Counted from the stretch's first letter, positions 24,901 to 34,750 are shown. The stretch is 55,335 nucleotides of DNA from Brasilonema bromeliae SPC951 (GCF_012912135.1 NZ_QMEB01000005.1:1-55335); one strand, 5' to 3'. Numbers and translations: made by a program. The notes: generated by a model from the sequence alone, not told the origin.

Positions 24901-26667
24901 TCATTCTTTTAGCGCTTTCGGTAGAATAGCTGCTACTCCCTCTCTGGAAAATTCGGTCAAAACTCCAATCGCTACGTTGAATAAGCGAGTTGGTTTTAAG
25001 TCATCTTTGACTAAATTCCACAAGCGTTGGACTTCTTCTGTATGAAGACGATCATCTTCAGTCAAAGCAAGCGCTAACTGTCGTCGGAGAAACTTGCTTT
25101 CATCAGAAAGTAGATATTGCAATCCCAATTGAGCTGTAGGTAATACGTCAAAGTTAGTATCACTGCGGGCGATCGCAATCAAATTCTCCAATCGAGACCA
25201 CTGGAATCGACCATCTTTAAAAAGCAGATTCAGCAAACGTCGCCGCAGTTGTGGAGATTCTCCCGTCAGCAAGCGTCTTGCAACGTAGGGGTATGCGACT
25301 TCAAGAATTTTGAAATTTTGGTTGAGGCTGAGGGCAATTCCTTCCTGTGTTACCAGAGAACGAATAATCAAAGCAAACTTAGCAGGAACTCGGAAAGGAT
25401 ATTCATACATCAATTCTGAGAACTGATCAGTGATGGTTTTGAAGTTAAAATTCCCAACGTTTTTACCGATCGCATCTCCCAGAACTGCTTCTAGTGCTGG
25501 TACTATTGGGTGAATATCCGTGTCTGAACTCAGAAAACCTAGCTTGACAAAGTCTTTGGCTAATTCGTTGTACTCTTTATTAACCAGATGTACTAGTGCA
25601 TCTACCAGACTTTCTTTTGTGGTTTCATTTAACTGATCCATCATCCCGAAGTCTATATAAGCCATACGACCATCAGGCATGGCAAATAAATTACCTGGAT
25701 GTGGATCAGCATGGAAGAACCCATGTTCTAGGAGTTGTTGCAAACCAGAGGTTACGCCAATTTGGATAATTAACTCTGGATCTAAACCTGCTTCGCGGAT
25801 TTTGTTTGTTTCGGTGAGTTTGAAGCCGTTAATCCACTCTAGGGTTAAAACATGGGTGTTGGTGTAACGCCAATATATAGCTGGTATTTTGACTTGGAGA
25901 TCATCGCGGAAGTTATTTGCAAATTTCTCGGCATTGCGGGCTTCGTTGATGTAATCTATCTCCTCAAATAACTTGGTACCAAACTCGTCTACAATCATCG
26001 TCAGATCATGACCGAGGTTTAAGGGTAACCAAGGGGCTAACCAACCAGCCGCCCATCGCATCAGATAAAGGTCAAGTGTAAGAATTGGGCGTAAGTTGGG
26101 GCGCTGTACTTTCACCGCCACTTCTTCGCCGTTCATCAAACGACCGCGATAAACTTGACCCAAACTAGCTGCAGCGACGGGAGATGACGATAACGAGCTA
26201 AAAATTTCGCTAATTGGACGTTCTAGTTCGGTTTCAATAATTTTGTAGGCGAGTGCACTATCAAAAGCTGGCAATTGGTCTTGCAGCTTGATGAGTTCGT
26301 CCAGATAATCTTTACGTATCAAGTCTGGTCGTGTTGACAAAGCTTGACCAACTTTAATGAAGGTGGGACCAAGGCGAGTGAGCAACTGTCGCAATTGAGT
26401 TGCTCGTTTGAACTTGTTTTGTTCCTCTTGATTTTGCCATTGGTCCGACTTGAGACTAAGAATAAAGACGGCAAAAAACCAAATAATCTTTATTGCCCGC
26501 ATCCAAGCGAGCCAAGGACGGTAGCGGTAGTAGCGGGCGATCGCCATTGGATCGTAGCGTCGATGATTTTGTTGTGTAAGGGTCTGCCAGTTCACTCCCT
26601 TATCTTCCTCATAAACTGAAAAAGGTTTTACTTTACTAAAGCCAAACAAGGATACGCAAGTCGCCAT
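24901..26667 (-). CDS. ABC1/AarF/UbiB family atypical kinase
   Basis: This 588-residue ABC1-type kinase-like protein belongs to a family linked to quinone and prenyl-lipid metabolism in plastids and cyanobacteria. Motifs in order are the family-specific FIKVGQALSTRPDLI (about 110-125), the alanine-rich nucleotide loop AAASLGQVYRG (about 165-175), VAVKVQRP, FEEIDYINEARNAEKF, catalytic HADPHPGN (about 330) and YIDFGMMDQ. The N-terminal RYRPWLAWMRA segment is typical of cyanobacterial members. Substrate and direct role are unknown. The ATG at 26667 gives a 41-residue extension before the conserved MAIARYYRYRP, so a later start is possible. Confidence 0.9.
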   Translation of the reverse strand: MATCVSLFGFSKVKPFSVYEEDKGVNWQTLTQQNHRRYDPMAIARYYRYRPWLAWMRAIKIIWFFAVFILSLKSDQWQNQEEQNKFKRATQLRQLLTRLGPTFIKVGQALSTRPDLIRKDYLDELIKLQDQLPAFDSALAYKIIETELERPISEIFSSLSSSPVAAASLGQVYRGRLMNGEEVAVKVQRPNLRPILTLDLYLMRWAAGWLAPWLPLNLGHDLTMIVDEFGTKLFEEIDYINEARNAEKFANNFRDDLQVKIPAIYWRYTNTHVLTLEWINGFKLTETNKIREAGLDPELIIQIGVTSGLQQLLEHGFFHADPHPGNLFAMPDGRMAYIDFGMMDQLNETTKESLVDALVHLVNKEYNELAKDFVKLGFLSSDTDIHPIVPALEAVLGDAIGKNVGNFNFKTITDQFSELMYEYPFRVPAKFALIIRSLVTQEGIALSLNQNFKILEVAYPYVARRLLTGESPQLRRRLLNLLFKDGRFQWSRLENLIAIARSDTNFDVLPTAQLGLQYLLSDESKFLRRQLALALTEDDRLHTEEVQRLWNLVKDDLKPTRLFNVAIGVLTEFSREGVAAILPKALKE

Positions 26668-27192
26668 ACAAATGCTTTGTAGGCATTTCCTTTGTTGTTC
26701 CTTGTCCTGATCGCTAATCTTTACTTAACGTTACTTTTTATCTTTTATTTTATATTAATACATAAAAGTATATATACTTATATGAGCGGAGCGACAAACT
26801 AGTAAATTCAAGTAAAAAACATAAAATTATGTGTAATTTGTTATTTATTAATTTAAGTATATAAAATTCTATAATCACCGAACTTGAGGCTGATTTAAAA
26901 AGATTATTGTCTTTCTCCGGAGAACTATTATTTGTCTTGATAAGTATAATATAAGACTTTATAAATTTTTGCGAGAGTGATGATGCCGTCTATCCCAAAC
27001 AAAGAAAAGAGTAAACGACTTCCAAATCAAAACTTTATATTCTTGTAAGTTTTTCTTTAAAAAAAGATAAGTTTGCAAAAATGTGAACGACTTTATGTAC
27101 GATATTACGGGCATAATTGGCAAGCACATTATCTGATGAACCATGCCAAGAATTAGCATTATTACGGGAAATAATTGAGGAGTGGCTTTTTC
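26668..27192. other. AT-rich intergenic region
   Basis: Divergent promoter region between the ABC1 kinase and the secreted-protein gene. Very AT-rich (26740-26960). An 82-codon minus-strand frame (26959-27207) overlaps the next gene's start and has no recognisable feature. No repeat or RNA identified. Confidence 0.4.
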
Positions 27193-28287
27193 ATGAGCAT
27201 TACTCAACCTTTGACAAGGCGTAAGCGGATGTCTTACACAGTTGCATTTGTCGCTAGTGTCATTATTGCTCTACTTATTAGCTGTTTTGCAACCCCTAGT
27301 CCTGGCCAAACCTCTACACGTGACAAATTTCTTTGGCCATTTGCATCCTCATCACCTTGGAATATGGCAATTGGGTCGAGTGCTTATTATATCCCCGCAA
27401 ACATTGGAAAAGCGGGCTATGCTGCAGCAGATAAAGAATATTTCTTCCAACTCAACAATAGTGACCCGTGGCGTCCAGTTTATAGTCCTGGTGCTTGGGG
27501 TGAAGGACGCTGTACAGGCACCACATCTATGGGCACCTGGCTGCCAATTCCAAATGACCTGATCATTCCAGATGCCACGAGCAACCCATATAGCACCCCC
27601 AACAATGCATCAGCCTTTCTGATGCCAGATGGGAAAACCTTAATACAGCTTGAACCTCTTGCTCGCTGTAAAACAGGAGGCGACATCTACGGTTGGCGTT
27701 ATCCAAATGTTGATATTTACGGGGATGGAATCGGCGGAGCACATTTTGGTTCTGGTCTTTCGTCGATTGGTGGGTCTATTCGCAAAGGTGAACTAACCAG
27801 CGATCAACCAATTCGTCACGCTTTAAAAGTTGTCATTTGGGGGGAAAAATACCTCTACTACTCTACGTCTAATCCTGGGTATCGCTGGCCTGCAGATAGA
27901 GCAGATGCCAATGCAGCCAACCAATACCACGGTAAAAACCCCTCTTTGGTACAGGGGACACTACTAGCAATTCCTCCCAACGTAACAGAAGCAAATCTCG
28001 ACTTGCAAACACCTGCTGTTAAAAAGTTATTTCATGCCTTGCAAGATTATGGTGCCTACGTGGTTGACGACGCAGGCTGGGATGCTCACTACTTTGCAGT
28101 AGAGGACGGAGTTACAGAAGAGTTTCGCAACACCTTTGGTTACGATTTTGAGGGATCTAATGGTTCATTTTATGAAGACTTTATGAAGCTATTCCAAGCG
28201 CTTTACATTGTTGATAACAATAGCTCAAATAGCGTCGGTGGTGGTGGAACTCCCCGTGTAGCTCTTGCTCCACCGATTGGGAACTGA
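27193..28287 (+). CDS. Secreted protein of unknown function (WPFA..SPWN motif)
   Basis: This is a 364-residue exported protein. The N-terminal signal (basic start, hydrophobic VAFVASVIIALLISCFA, about residues 15-35) is followed by FLWPFASSSPWNMAIG, aromatic and glycine-rich segments (YGWRYPNVDIYGDGIGGAHFG), HALKVVIWGEKYLYYS and DYGAYVVDDAGWDAHYF. I recognise the WPFA/SPWN opening as shared by secreted proteins of varied bacteria, but I do not know a function. The ATG at 27193 has a GAGGAG ribosome-binding site 10 bases upstream (27177-27182), better than the TTG at 27175. A strong terminator follows. Confidence 0.8.
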   Translation: MSITQPLTRRKRMSYTVAFVASVIIALLISCFATPSPGQTSTRDKFLWPFASSSPWNMAIGSSAYYIPANIGKAGYAAADKEYFFQLNNSDPWRPVYSPGAWGEGRCTGTTSMGTWLPIPNDLIIPDATSNPYSTPNNASAFLMPDGKTLIQLEPLARCKTGGDIYGWRYPNVDIYGDGIGGAHFGSGLSSIGGSIRKGELTSDQPIRHALKVVIWGEKYLYYSTSNPGYRWPADRADANAANQYHGKNPSLVQGTLLAIPPNVTEANLDLQTPAVKKLFHALQDYGAYVVDDAGWDAHYFAVEDGVTEEFRNTFGYDFEGSNGSFYEDFMKLFQALYIVDNNSSNSVGGGGTPRVALAPPIGN

Positions 28288-28310
28288 TACGGAAATAAAT
28301 CCAACACTTA

Positions 28311-28341
28311 AAAACTCGGTTTCATAATGAAGCCGAGTTTT
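28311..28341 (+). terminator. Rho-independent terminator
   Basis: AAAACTCGG pairs with CCGAGTTTT, extended inward by TTTCAT/ATGAA pairing, ending in a TTTT run. It is 24 bases after the stop of the secreted-protein gene. Confidence 0.85.
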
Positions 28342-28497
28342 ATCGCTTCTCATAGCACATAACATAATATACCATTTACTGACATTCGTTACATTAATCT
28401 CTAATTTGCGACAGCCTCGTTATAAATTATTAATATCCACAAACAACTGACTTACTCAGGCTTGGTTTCAAAAGCAAAAGTTTAAAAAGGTTAAAAG

Positions 28498-29997
28498 ATG
28501 TTGAGTTCTTCAGAAACACCTATTGTCGCCACTATTGTGCTAGTCGCTTTCGGAATTTTAGGTTGGGGCTTTTATCGCGCCAGATCTTATGGCAAGCTGG
28601 GAATCCTAGCCTGGTTACAGTCGGTGGTATTGATGACTCCTTGGTTGCTGTTTTTTGGTTTGTTTGCAGCTGGGATTTACATCAATATAGTAGGCGTATT
28701 GTTCTTGTTGGTCGTATCCACCGGAGTGTACATCTTTTTAGGAAGACAGTTACGAGCAGGGGGACAGGATGCAATACTTAGGCAACGGGCAACTCAAAGG
28801 CTAGAAGCTGATGCCCTTGAGCAAGCTAGCCCCACAAATAATTCCAATCTTCCGGAAGGAAATGCACAGTTAAAACCTGAAGTCTTAGCGATTCCTGAAG
28901 AAGACTTGAACATGATTAAAGGTATTTTCGGCCTTGATACCTTTTTTAGCACAGAAACTATTGCTTACCAGGAAGGAGCTATTTTTAAAGGAAATCTGCG
29001 AGGAGATCCAGAAGAGGTTCATAACCGTCTGTCTGCGAGTTTACAAGAACGTTTAGGTGATAAATATAGCCTATTTTTAGTGGAAAATACAGATGGTAAA
29101 CCTGTCCTCATTGTGCTTCCCAGTCGCAATGACCCCCGTCCGATGACATTACCGCAGAAAGTTTTTGCTGTTGTCTTGCTCGTGGGAACAATTGCTACAA
29201 GCTTGGAAACTGCGGGGTTACTCCTGAATTTTGATTTCTTTGCCAACCCAGAACGCTTCCGAGAAGTTCTACCCATCGGTGCTGGTATCTTAACAGTTTT
29301 GATAGCTCACGAAATCGGTCATTGGTTACTCGCCCGTCGTCATCAGATCCGCCTCAGCTTGCCTTACTTTCTTCCCGCTATACAAATTGGTTCTTTCGGT
29401 GCTATTACCCGTTTTGAATCTTTACTACCCAATCGCAAGGTACTATTTGATATTGCCTCAGCAGGACCAGCGGCTGGAGGAATTGTATCTTTATTAATGT
29501 TGGTGGGTGGATTGCTGCTTTCTCACAAAGGTAGTCTATTTCAATTGCCAAATGAGTTTTTCTCTGGTTCAATTCTAGTCGGAACTTTGGCGCGAGTTAT
29601 TCTTGGTTCTGCATTACAGTCACCTTTGGTGGATATACATCCACTTGTCGTCATTGGTTGGTTAGGGTTGGTCATTACTGCTTTAAATTTAATGCCAGCA
29701 GGTCAATTAGATGGTGGTCGTATTGTCCAAGCAATTTACGGACGAAAAATTGCAGGACGGGCAACAATAGCAACTTTAATTGTGTTGGCGTTAGTGTCTC
29801 TCGTGAATCCTTTAGCTATGTATTGGGCAATTGTGATTGTGTTTTTACAACGAGATTTAGAACGTCCCAGCTTGAATGAAATTAGCGAACCCGATGATGC
29901 ACGCGCTGCTTTGGGTCTTTTGGCTTTGTTCTTGATGGTTGCGACTCTGCTTCCTCTAACTCCTGGTTTAGCTGGGCGTTTGGGAATTGGCGGATGA
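28498..29997 (+). CDS. Site-2 protease family membrane metalloprotease (EGY-like, M50)
   Basis: This is a 499-residue intramembrane zinc protease related to plant chloroplast EGY proteins. The N-terminus has two or three membrane segments. A soluble domain (about 95-210) contains MIKGIFGLDTFFSTE. The catalytic HEIGH (about residue 265) and second metal motif NLMPAGQLDGGR (about 398-409) are both intact and each lies in a hydrophobic segment. The N-terminal soluble part and SAGPAAGGIVSL segment match cyanobacterial members. It cleaves membrane-bound regulators in general; its target here is unknown. Confidence 0.9.
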   Translation: MLSSSETPIVATIVLVAFGILGWGFYRARSYGKLGILAWLQSVVLMTPWLLFFGLFAAGIYINIVGVLFLLVVSTGVYIFLGRQLRAGGQDAILRQRATQRLEADALEQASPTNNSNLPEGNAQLKPEVLAIPEEDLNMIKGIFGLDTFFSTETIAYQEGAIFKGNLRGDPEEVHNRLSASLQERLGDKYSLFLVENTDGKPVLIVLPSRNDPRPMTLPQKVFAVVLLVGTIATSLETAGLLLNFDFFANPERFREVLPIGAGILTVLIAHEIGHWLLARRHQIRLSLPYFLPAIQIGSFGAITRFESLLPNRKVLFDIASAGPAAGGIVSLLMLVGGLLLSHKGSLFQLPNEFFSGSILVGTLARVILGSALQSPLVDIHPLVVIGWLGLVITALNLMPAGQLDGGRIVQAIYGRKIAGRATIATLIVLALVSLVNPLAMYWAIVIVFLQRDLERPSLNEISEPDDARAALGLLALFLMVATLLPLTPGLAGRLGIGG

Positions 29998-30004
29998 TGC
30001 TAGT

Positions 30005-30024
30005 GGTGGACTACACAGTCCACC
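30005..30024. terminator. Hairpin between convergent genes
   Basis: GGTGGACT and AGTCCACC flank a 4-base loop just after the site-2 protease stop. There is no long U-tract, so it may be a terminator or a small repeat. Confidence 0.5.
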
Positions 30025-30042
30025 CTCCGACTTTTCTACTTG

Positions 30043-31296
30043 TTACCGTTTCCAACCAGCCAGCAGGTTTGGATAAGCAACTGATGTTGGGAAAATTTTC
30101 TGGAAACCAGCTTGACGTTGTTGTGGTGTTTCACCACTGACATTCCATAGGGTTTCGTAGAAAAAGAAGGAGACTCCAGCAAAGTTGCGTTCTCGAACTT
30201 TTTGTATTTGTGTTTGGATTTGTTGCATAGATATGGGTTTGGCTTTTAACCCAGTCATAATACCTATGCTCACTGGTATATGACTTTGTGCTGCTTTCAC
30301 TTCTGGATACTCCAGTTCTTTGACAAAGACATTTAGATCATCACGGTATAGTTGTATAACCAGTTCTTCAATCAGTCCGTTCCGTTCCCAGCTTTGCCAG
30401 TCTGCTAAAAAGGTTTTGTAGGAAAAGTCCTGAGGATTAGGCGCTACAGAGACTAGACAATTTTTCTTAGTCGCTTTAATTGCCTGGAATACCCGTTTCA
30501 TGTAGTCAGTTATTTTATTAGCTCTCCACTTTACCCATTCTGCGTCTTGAGGATTTGTTGAAGGAGCTTGACCACGATGTTCTTTTTTGTACAATGCAAC
30601 TGTGTACGCGTCGTATCCCAATTCACTAGGCAAGCCGAAATGGTCATCAAACTGAATACCGTCGATATTGTAGTTTTTAACGATTTCGACAACTAAATCT
30701 TGTATAAATTGTTGAACTTCAGGGTGAAAGGGATTTAGCCAAACCCGGTCGTGGGTACCTTCTTTCCAAATTTTACTACTGTCACTGCGGCTGGTGAGCC
30801 ATTGGGGACGATTTTTGGCAAGTTGTGAGTCAGCAGGTGCCATAAAGCCAAACTCGAACCAGGGAATGACTGTTAAGCCTTTTTGATGCCCAACTGTGAC
30901 AATTTCCTTGAGTATATCTCGCCCTTGCAGTCCGGGGGCTGGGTCAAGCGATCGCCCAATAACTTTTTGTGCCACTTTGCTGGGGTACAATGTCCAACCC
31001 CAGTTCCAAACAGTAGGATATACAGTGTTAAAGTTTAGGTTTTTTAGGCTTTGCAAAGAGTTTTGGAGGCGATCGCGCCCAAAAAGCACATCACTATCTA
31101 TATTCGTTAACCACACCCCCCGTAACTCAGATGTCTGCGGACGGTAGGAAGTATTTTGAGCATATGAAGGAAATGAGAGCAGCATTGCCGCTACCATACT
31201 TAAAGCTACCAAAAGTGCGAAAAATGACTGTTTATTAATTGCCAGAGGTTCCTGCGATAGAAGCCTGTTGCACCACTTCACCAATTTTTTCATCAT
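30043..31296 (-). CDS. Secreted glycoside hydrolase-like protein (GHL10/DUF187)
   Basis: This is a 417-residue exported protein. The N-terminal signal/anchor (about 22-46) is followed by the GHL10 (beta/alpha)-barrel signature: ELRGVWLTNIDSDVLF, LNFNTVYPTVWNWGWTLYPS, WLNPFHPEVQQFI, IDGIQFDDHFGLP and IPVSIGIMTG. The Asp-rich IDGIQFDDHF has the usual acidic residues of the barrel. The family is thought to act on polysaccharide or peptidoglycan-linked sugars in the periplasm, but the substrate is not established for this member. It lies convergent to the site-2 protease. Confidence 0.85.
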   Translation of the reverse strand: MMKKLVKWCNRLLSQEPLAINKQSFFALLVALSMVAAMLLSFPSYAQNTSYRPQTSELRGVWLTNIDSDVLFGRDRLQNSLQSLKNLNFNTVYPTVWNWGWTLYPSKVAQKVIGRSLDPAPGLQGRDILKEIVTVGHQKGLTVIPWFEFGFMAPADSQLAKNRPQWLTSRSDSSKIWKEGTHDRVWLNPFHPEVQQFIQDLVVEIVKNYNIDGIQFDDHFGLPSELGYDAYTVALYKKEHRGQAPSTNPQDAEWVKWRANKITDYMKRVFQAIKATKKNCLVSVAPNPQDFSYKTFLADWQSWERNGLIEELVIQLYRDDLNVFVKELEYPEVKAAQSHIPVSIGIMTGLKAKPISMQQIQTQIQKVRERNFAGVSFFFYETLWNVSGETPQQRQAGFQKIFPTSVAYPNLLAGWKR

Positions 31297-31906
31297 CTAC
31301 TTGTTAGAAAAGTTGAATTTTGTATGAGAAAACTATCAACAATGACTTAGAGCAATGGGCAGAAGTTGCTATAGTTGCTTATACATAGCATGCCCGCTTA
31401 GCGATACTAGTTACATATATTGTTTATCTTTTTTCAAGATTCCCAATTTCTGCCAACTGGTCGATTCTATGTGCTAACGTATACTCACAATCGAAGAGCA
31501 TAACCGAATAAGCAGGAACTATTGCGCGTGAGCTTGTGTTAATTCTCACCATTTAGATGAGTGGTAGTGTGGGAAGGATATCAATCAGTAATCTTTCTGA
31601 GTTTTTCTTATCTAAATCACCACTACAGGTGACTCAGTAGGATGAAGTCTTTTCACCCAATCAAAATCTAGTATAAAAACAAAGGAACAATAGACAATCA
31701 TAACAGCGTCTATTTTCACATCTCCTCAAAACAGAGGCGCTTTAATTATCGCAAATCCTTCTTATTATGAGGGATAATAAACTTATTTGTTCTGCGCAGA
31801 GTTTCTAGTTATTAGTTTTAGTTTCTTAACGCATACTAATATCTATTGACTAAGATACAAACGTTAAATTTACTATTCTTACTATAATTTTCTTTGCCAT
31901 ATTACT
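31297..31906. other. Divergent promoter region
   Basis: 610 bases between the divergent GHL10 and four-repeat protein genes, with no gene seen. An imperfect inverted repeat (agcgtct and agaggcgct, about 31705-31745) lies within it. No known RNA family was recognised. Confidence 0.4.
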
Positions 31907-33595
31907 ATGAAAAACATTCTAAAAAACTATACTACTACGAAACAAGCACAAATTGTCACAGCGTTAGTTTTATCGGGAATTTTGTCTATTGGTAGTAGTT
32001 TATCAGCAATAAAAAGTGCTGAAGCTGCCCCTACAAACTATTTTCCTTCCACAGCCAACCAAGTTTTAAAAGAAAACATTAAAACAAACAGCTTACCGCG
32101 TCCAGTTGCTTCTGCGATACTACGAGATTTATCTAACCGAGAACCAACTCATGTGAGAAAAATAGAAATCATTGACTACACTCAACGGACTTGGCGTGAC
32201 GGATGCATGGGTTTACCTCAGCCGGATGAACTTTGCACTCAAGCATTAGTTCCTGGTTGGCGAGTTGTCCTCTCGAATGGTAGTCAAACATGGATTTATC
32301 ATACCGATACCAATGGGCGTTTTATTCGCTTAGCAAATCCATATATTCTGGCAGACAATGTACCACAAAACTTTCCAAGTTATATAGAGGATGCTGTTTT
32401 GCAAGCCGCATCCCAACGCTTAGGTTTACCAACCTCTCGGGTAACTATCATTCAAGCTGAACAGCGGACTTGGAACAATGGCTGTTTGAACTTACCAAAC
32501 TCGGGTGAAGCTTGTACCGAGGCTTTAGAAAAGGGTTGGCGAGTCGTTGTCAAATCACCTGAGCAAACTTTGGTCTATCACACCAATACAACAGGTTCCA
32601 AAATCAGGTTTAATAAAAAGGAAAGCGAATTTAGTGAAGGCAAGTTACCCGCAACAGTTAGAGATGCTGTGTTGCGTCGAGCAAGTGAAGAGTCAGGTTT
32701 ACCTGAAAAGTCGCTGAGTGTTGCTGCATCTCAACCGACTCGATGGAATGAGTGCGATCTTCAGAGTAATGCCAATCCTTGCGATTCCGCCGTTTCTGGT
32801 TGGCAAGTCACAGTAGCTGCTGGGCTAAATCGCTGGGTATTTCTCACTGATGAGCGTGGTTCTCGAATTCAGCTTTCAAGACAGTATAGTCAAACACCCA
32901 ATGTCAACTTACCCAGAGATATTGCCGAGAGAGTTTTGGTACGAGCATCTAAGCGTTTAAAAGCACCTATTTCGCAATTAGGGATAATTGAGGTACAACC
33001 AAAACAATGGCCCGATAGTTGTTTGGGTCTAGCAGATGCGTTAACTTCATGCGCTGCTGTCATTGTACCAGGTTGGGAGGTCATTGTGAGCGATGGACAA
33101 CAACGCTTGGTTTATCGTGTTGGCGAATCAGGTGCTGTTTTTCTGGATGAAAAGGCTAGTCCCATTGCTGATGATAATAACTCGCTCAAGCCAATTTCTA
33201 TCCCCATAAGTGAGTTACCACAACCTTTAGATAGCGGCGTCATTTTTCGACAAATCTCCAGTGGTGGCTTTACTGGGAGAACATACGAAACTGTTTTGCT
33301 TAACGACGGACGTCTGATTCGTGTTCGGATTGGTGATATTAATGATTCTGAACGTAGCGTTCGCCGCATTCCTCTAAAACAAGTGGAAAAATTTCAGCAA
33401 TTGCTTGAACGCCAGGGCGATGAATTCAAGAATCTAAGTTATCCAGCACCCAACGGCGCTGCTGATTACATCACATACACTCTGACCAACCGCTATGGTA
33501 CGGTTAAATACAACGATATTTCTCAAAAAAGCTTACCTGAAGATTTACGGCTCATAGTCAAGGCTTGGAACCGGATAAGCAGTCGCGATCAGTAG
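31907..33595 (+). CDS. Secreted protein with four cysteine-paired repeats
   Basis: This 562-residue exported protein has a signal peptide (about 1-42, cleavage near SAEAA). Four repeats of about 85 residues follow (near 60-140, 155-235, 245-330, 335-415). Each has a helix ending in AVLxxAS, a W..GC / W..SC segment with a second Cys 8-12 residues on, a GWxVxVxxGxQxxVY strand and a final GxxIR. Paired Cys are GCMGLPQPDELC, GCLNLPNSGEAC, ECDLQSNANPC and SCLGLADALTSC. The C-terminal domain (about 430-562) contains the GRTYETVLLNDGRLIRVRIG segment. The function is unknown to me. The repeats suggest disulfide-stabilised binding modules. It is AT-rich and lone on its strand. Confidence 0.78.
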   Translation: MKNILKNYTTTKQAQIVTALVLSGILSIGSSLSAIKSAEAAPTNYFPSTANQVLKENIKTNSLPRPVASAILRDLSNREPTHVRKIEIIDYTQRTWRDGCMGLPQPDELCTQALVPGWRVVLSNGSQTWIYHTDTNGRFIRLANPYILADNVPQNFPSYIEDAVLQAASQRLGLPTSRVTIIQAEQRTWNNGCLNLPNSGEACTEALEKGWRVVVKSPEQTLVYHTNTTGSKIRFNKKESEFSEGKLPATVRDAVLRRASEESGLPEKSLSVAASQPTRWNECDLQSNANPCDSAVSGWQVTVAAGLNRWVFLTDERGSRIQLSRQYSQTPNVNLPRDIAERVLVRASKRLKAPISQLGIIEVQPKQWPDSCLGLADALTSCAAVIVPGWEVIVSDGQQRLVYRVGESGAVFLDEKASPIADDNNSLKPISIPISELPQPLDSGVIFRQISSGGFTGRTYETVLLNDGRLIRVRIGDINDSERSVRRIPLKQVEKFQQLLERQGDEFKNLSYPAPNGAADYITYTLTNRYGTVKYNDISQKSLPEDLRLIVKAWNRISSRDQ

Positions 33596-33647
33596 GGGAC
33601 AGAGAATAGGGAATGAAAGCACCGGAAAAATTTGTTACCTGTAAAGT

Positions 33648-33682
33648 GTAGGTTGGGTTTCATTCCATTCAACCCAACCTAC
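33648..33682. terminator. 12-bp hairpin between convergent genes
   Basis: GTAGGTTGGGTT (33648-33659) and AACCCAACCTAC (33671-33682) form a strong stem-loop between the four-repeat protein and the PAS gene. This sequence is a known kind of cyanobacterial dispersed palindrome and probably stops both transcripts. Confidence 0.65.
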
Positions 33683-33691
33683 TAGCTTCAC

Positions 33692-34750
33692 TTAATTTTG
33701 AATTTTGAATTTTGAATTTTGAATTGGTATGATTTGGCGTTGTATTGAGAAGAAATGCGTGATGTCTCCTCTTTCGTTATGAATGGGAGCGCAAAACAAT
33801 TCCATGTTATATTCAGTATCATCCTTGCGGTAGTTTATTAACTCACCGTGAAAGAATTGTCCCTGCGACAGGTTTCGACGTAATCTATATAAGACTGAGC
33901 GTTCTGTTTTAGGTCCTTGCAGCATACGCGGTGTTTTGCCAATCATCTCTTGGGAGGTGTAGCCTGTGATTTTCGTACAAGCTGGGTTGACAAAGACAAT
34001 TTTAGGACCTGGTTCATCAAGGTTTGCTTCAGTGACAATGATTGATTCGGTAGCATATTGCACAGTATTACTAAGTAGCCAAGGTGCCGGATCTACTTGC
34101 TTACGCTCAGTTATAGGGCGTATTAGCCACCCCAAGGTATTGAGTTTGCCTCCCCAAGAGTCGGCAATGGACACTGTTAAGGTTGCGTCTATGGAATCAC
34201 CGTTACGTAGACAAAGACGCACTTCCCACTCCTGGGTTTGGTGGTGCAGGTGCAGCTTGAGAAGTTTGCTAAGAAAGGCTCGCCGCTCTTGCCAGCAGAT
34301 AAATATGACCAGTGGTTTTCCCACTAGGAAATACTGCTGAACACCCAGCAGCATGGCAGCAGCCTTGTTAGCGTCTTGGATGATTCCTTTACCATCAGTC
34401 ACCAAGTATGCGTTTGGGATGAACTCGAACAAATTCCGGTAGCGCTGGCGTTCCATTTGCACTACCTGGTGGGCGCAAGCAAGCTCCCAGTTGATCTGGT
34501 GTAACTCCTCGAAAGCGACTTCAAGCTTGGATAAGGTAGCGTAAAGTTCCTCATAGCCTAAAACTAGTAACTCTTTTTCCTGGAAAAATGATTCATTTGC
34601 TCTGTGGCAAAGTTCAGCTGCACGCTGACGCGCTGCAATCATCTGTCGGTAAAAATCGTTCAAGTTCACGAATCGCCTCCCTCCTGCTGCAACATTAACT
34701 TCTTTAAATTTCAGACAACTTTTATTACCGATTCTTGACGCTTTGCTCAA
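33692..34750 (-). CDS. Double-PAS-domain protein, cotranscribed with cheB
   Basis: This is a 352-residue protein without an output domain. It has an N-terminal helical region (20-105), a first PAS (about 105-215, LFEFIPNAYLVTDGKGIIQDANKA) and a second PAS (about 230-340). The second resembles a LOV/PYP-type core, but the flavin-binding cysteine motif is changed (GKTPRMLQGPKT, Pro where Cys is needed), so photochemistry is unlikely. Its ATG overlaps the cheB stop by four bases (ATGA), so the two are translationally coupled. The C-terminal NSKFKIQN is encoded by a tandem aattttgaattttga repeat. No kinase domain is present. It may be a signal-input partner of CheB (inference). Confidence 0.82.
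   Translation of the reverse strand: MSKASRIGNKSCLKFKEVNVAAGGRRFVNLNDFYRQMIAARQRAAELCHRANESFFQEKELLVLGYEELYATLSKLEVAFEELHQINWELACAHQVVQMERQRYRNLFEFIPNAYLVTDGKGIIQDANKAAAMLLGVQQYFLVGKPLVIFICWQERRAFLSKLLKLHLHHQTQEWEVRLCLRNGDSIDATLTVSIADSWGGKLNTLGWLIRPITERKQVDPAPWLLSNTVQYATESIIVTEANLDEPGPKIVFVNPACTKITGYTSQEMIGKTPRMLQGPKTERSVLYRLRRNLSQGQFFHGELINYRKDDTEYNMELFCAPIHNERGDITHFFSIQRQIIPIQNSKFKIQN

Noticed and set aside
26959-27207. 82-codon minus-strand frame
   Set aside because: It overlaps the start of the secreted-protein gene, is AT-driven in composition and has no recognisable feature.
33692-34750. Second PAS domain as a LOV photoreceptor
   Set aside because: The flavin-binding Cys of the LOV motif is replaced by Pro, so blue-light adduct chemistry is not expected.
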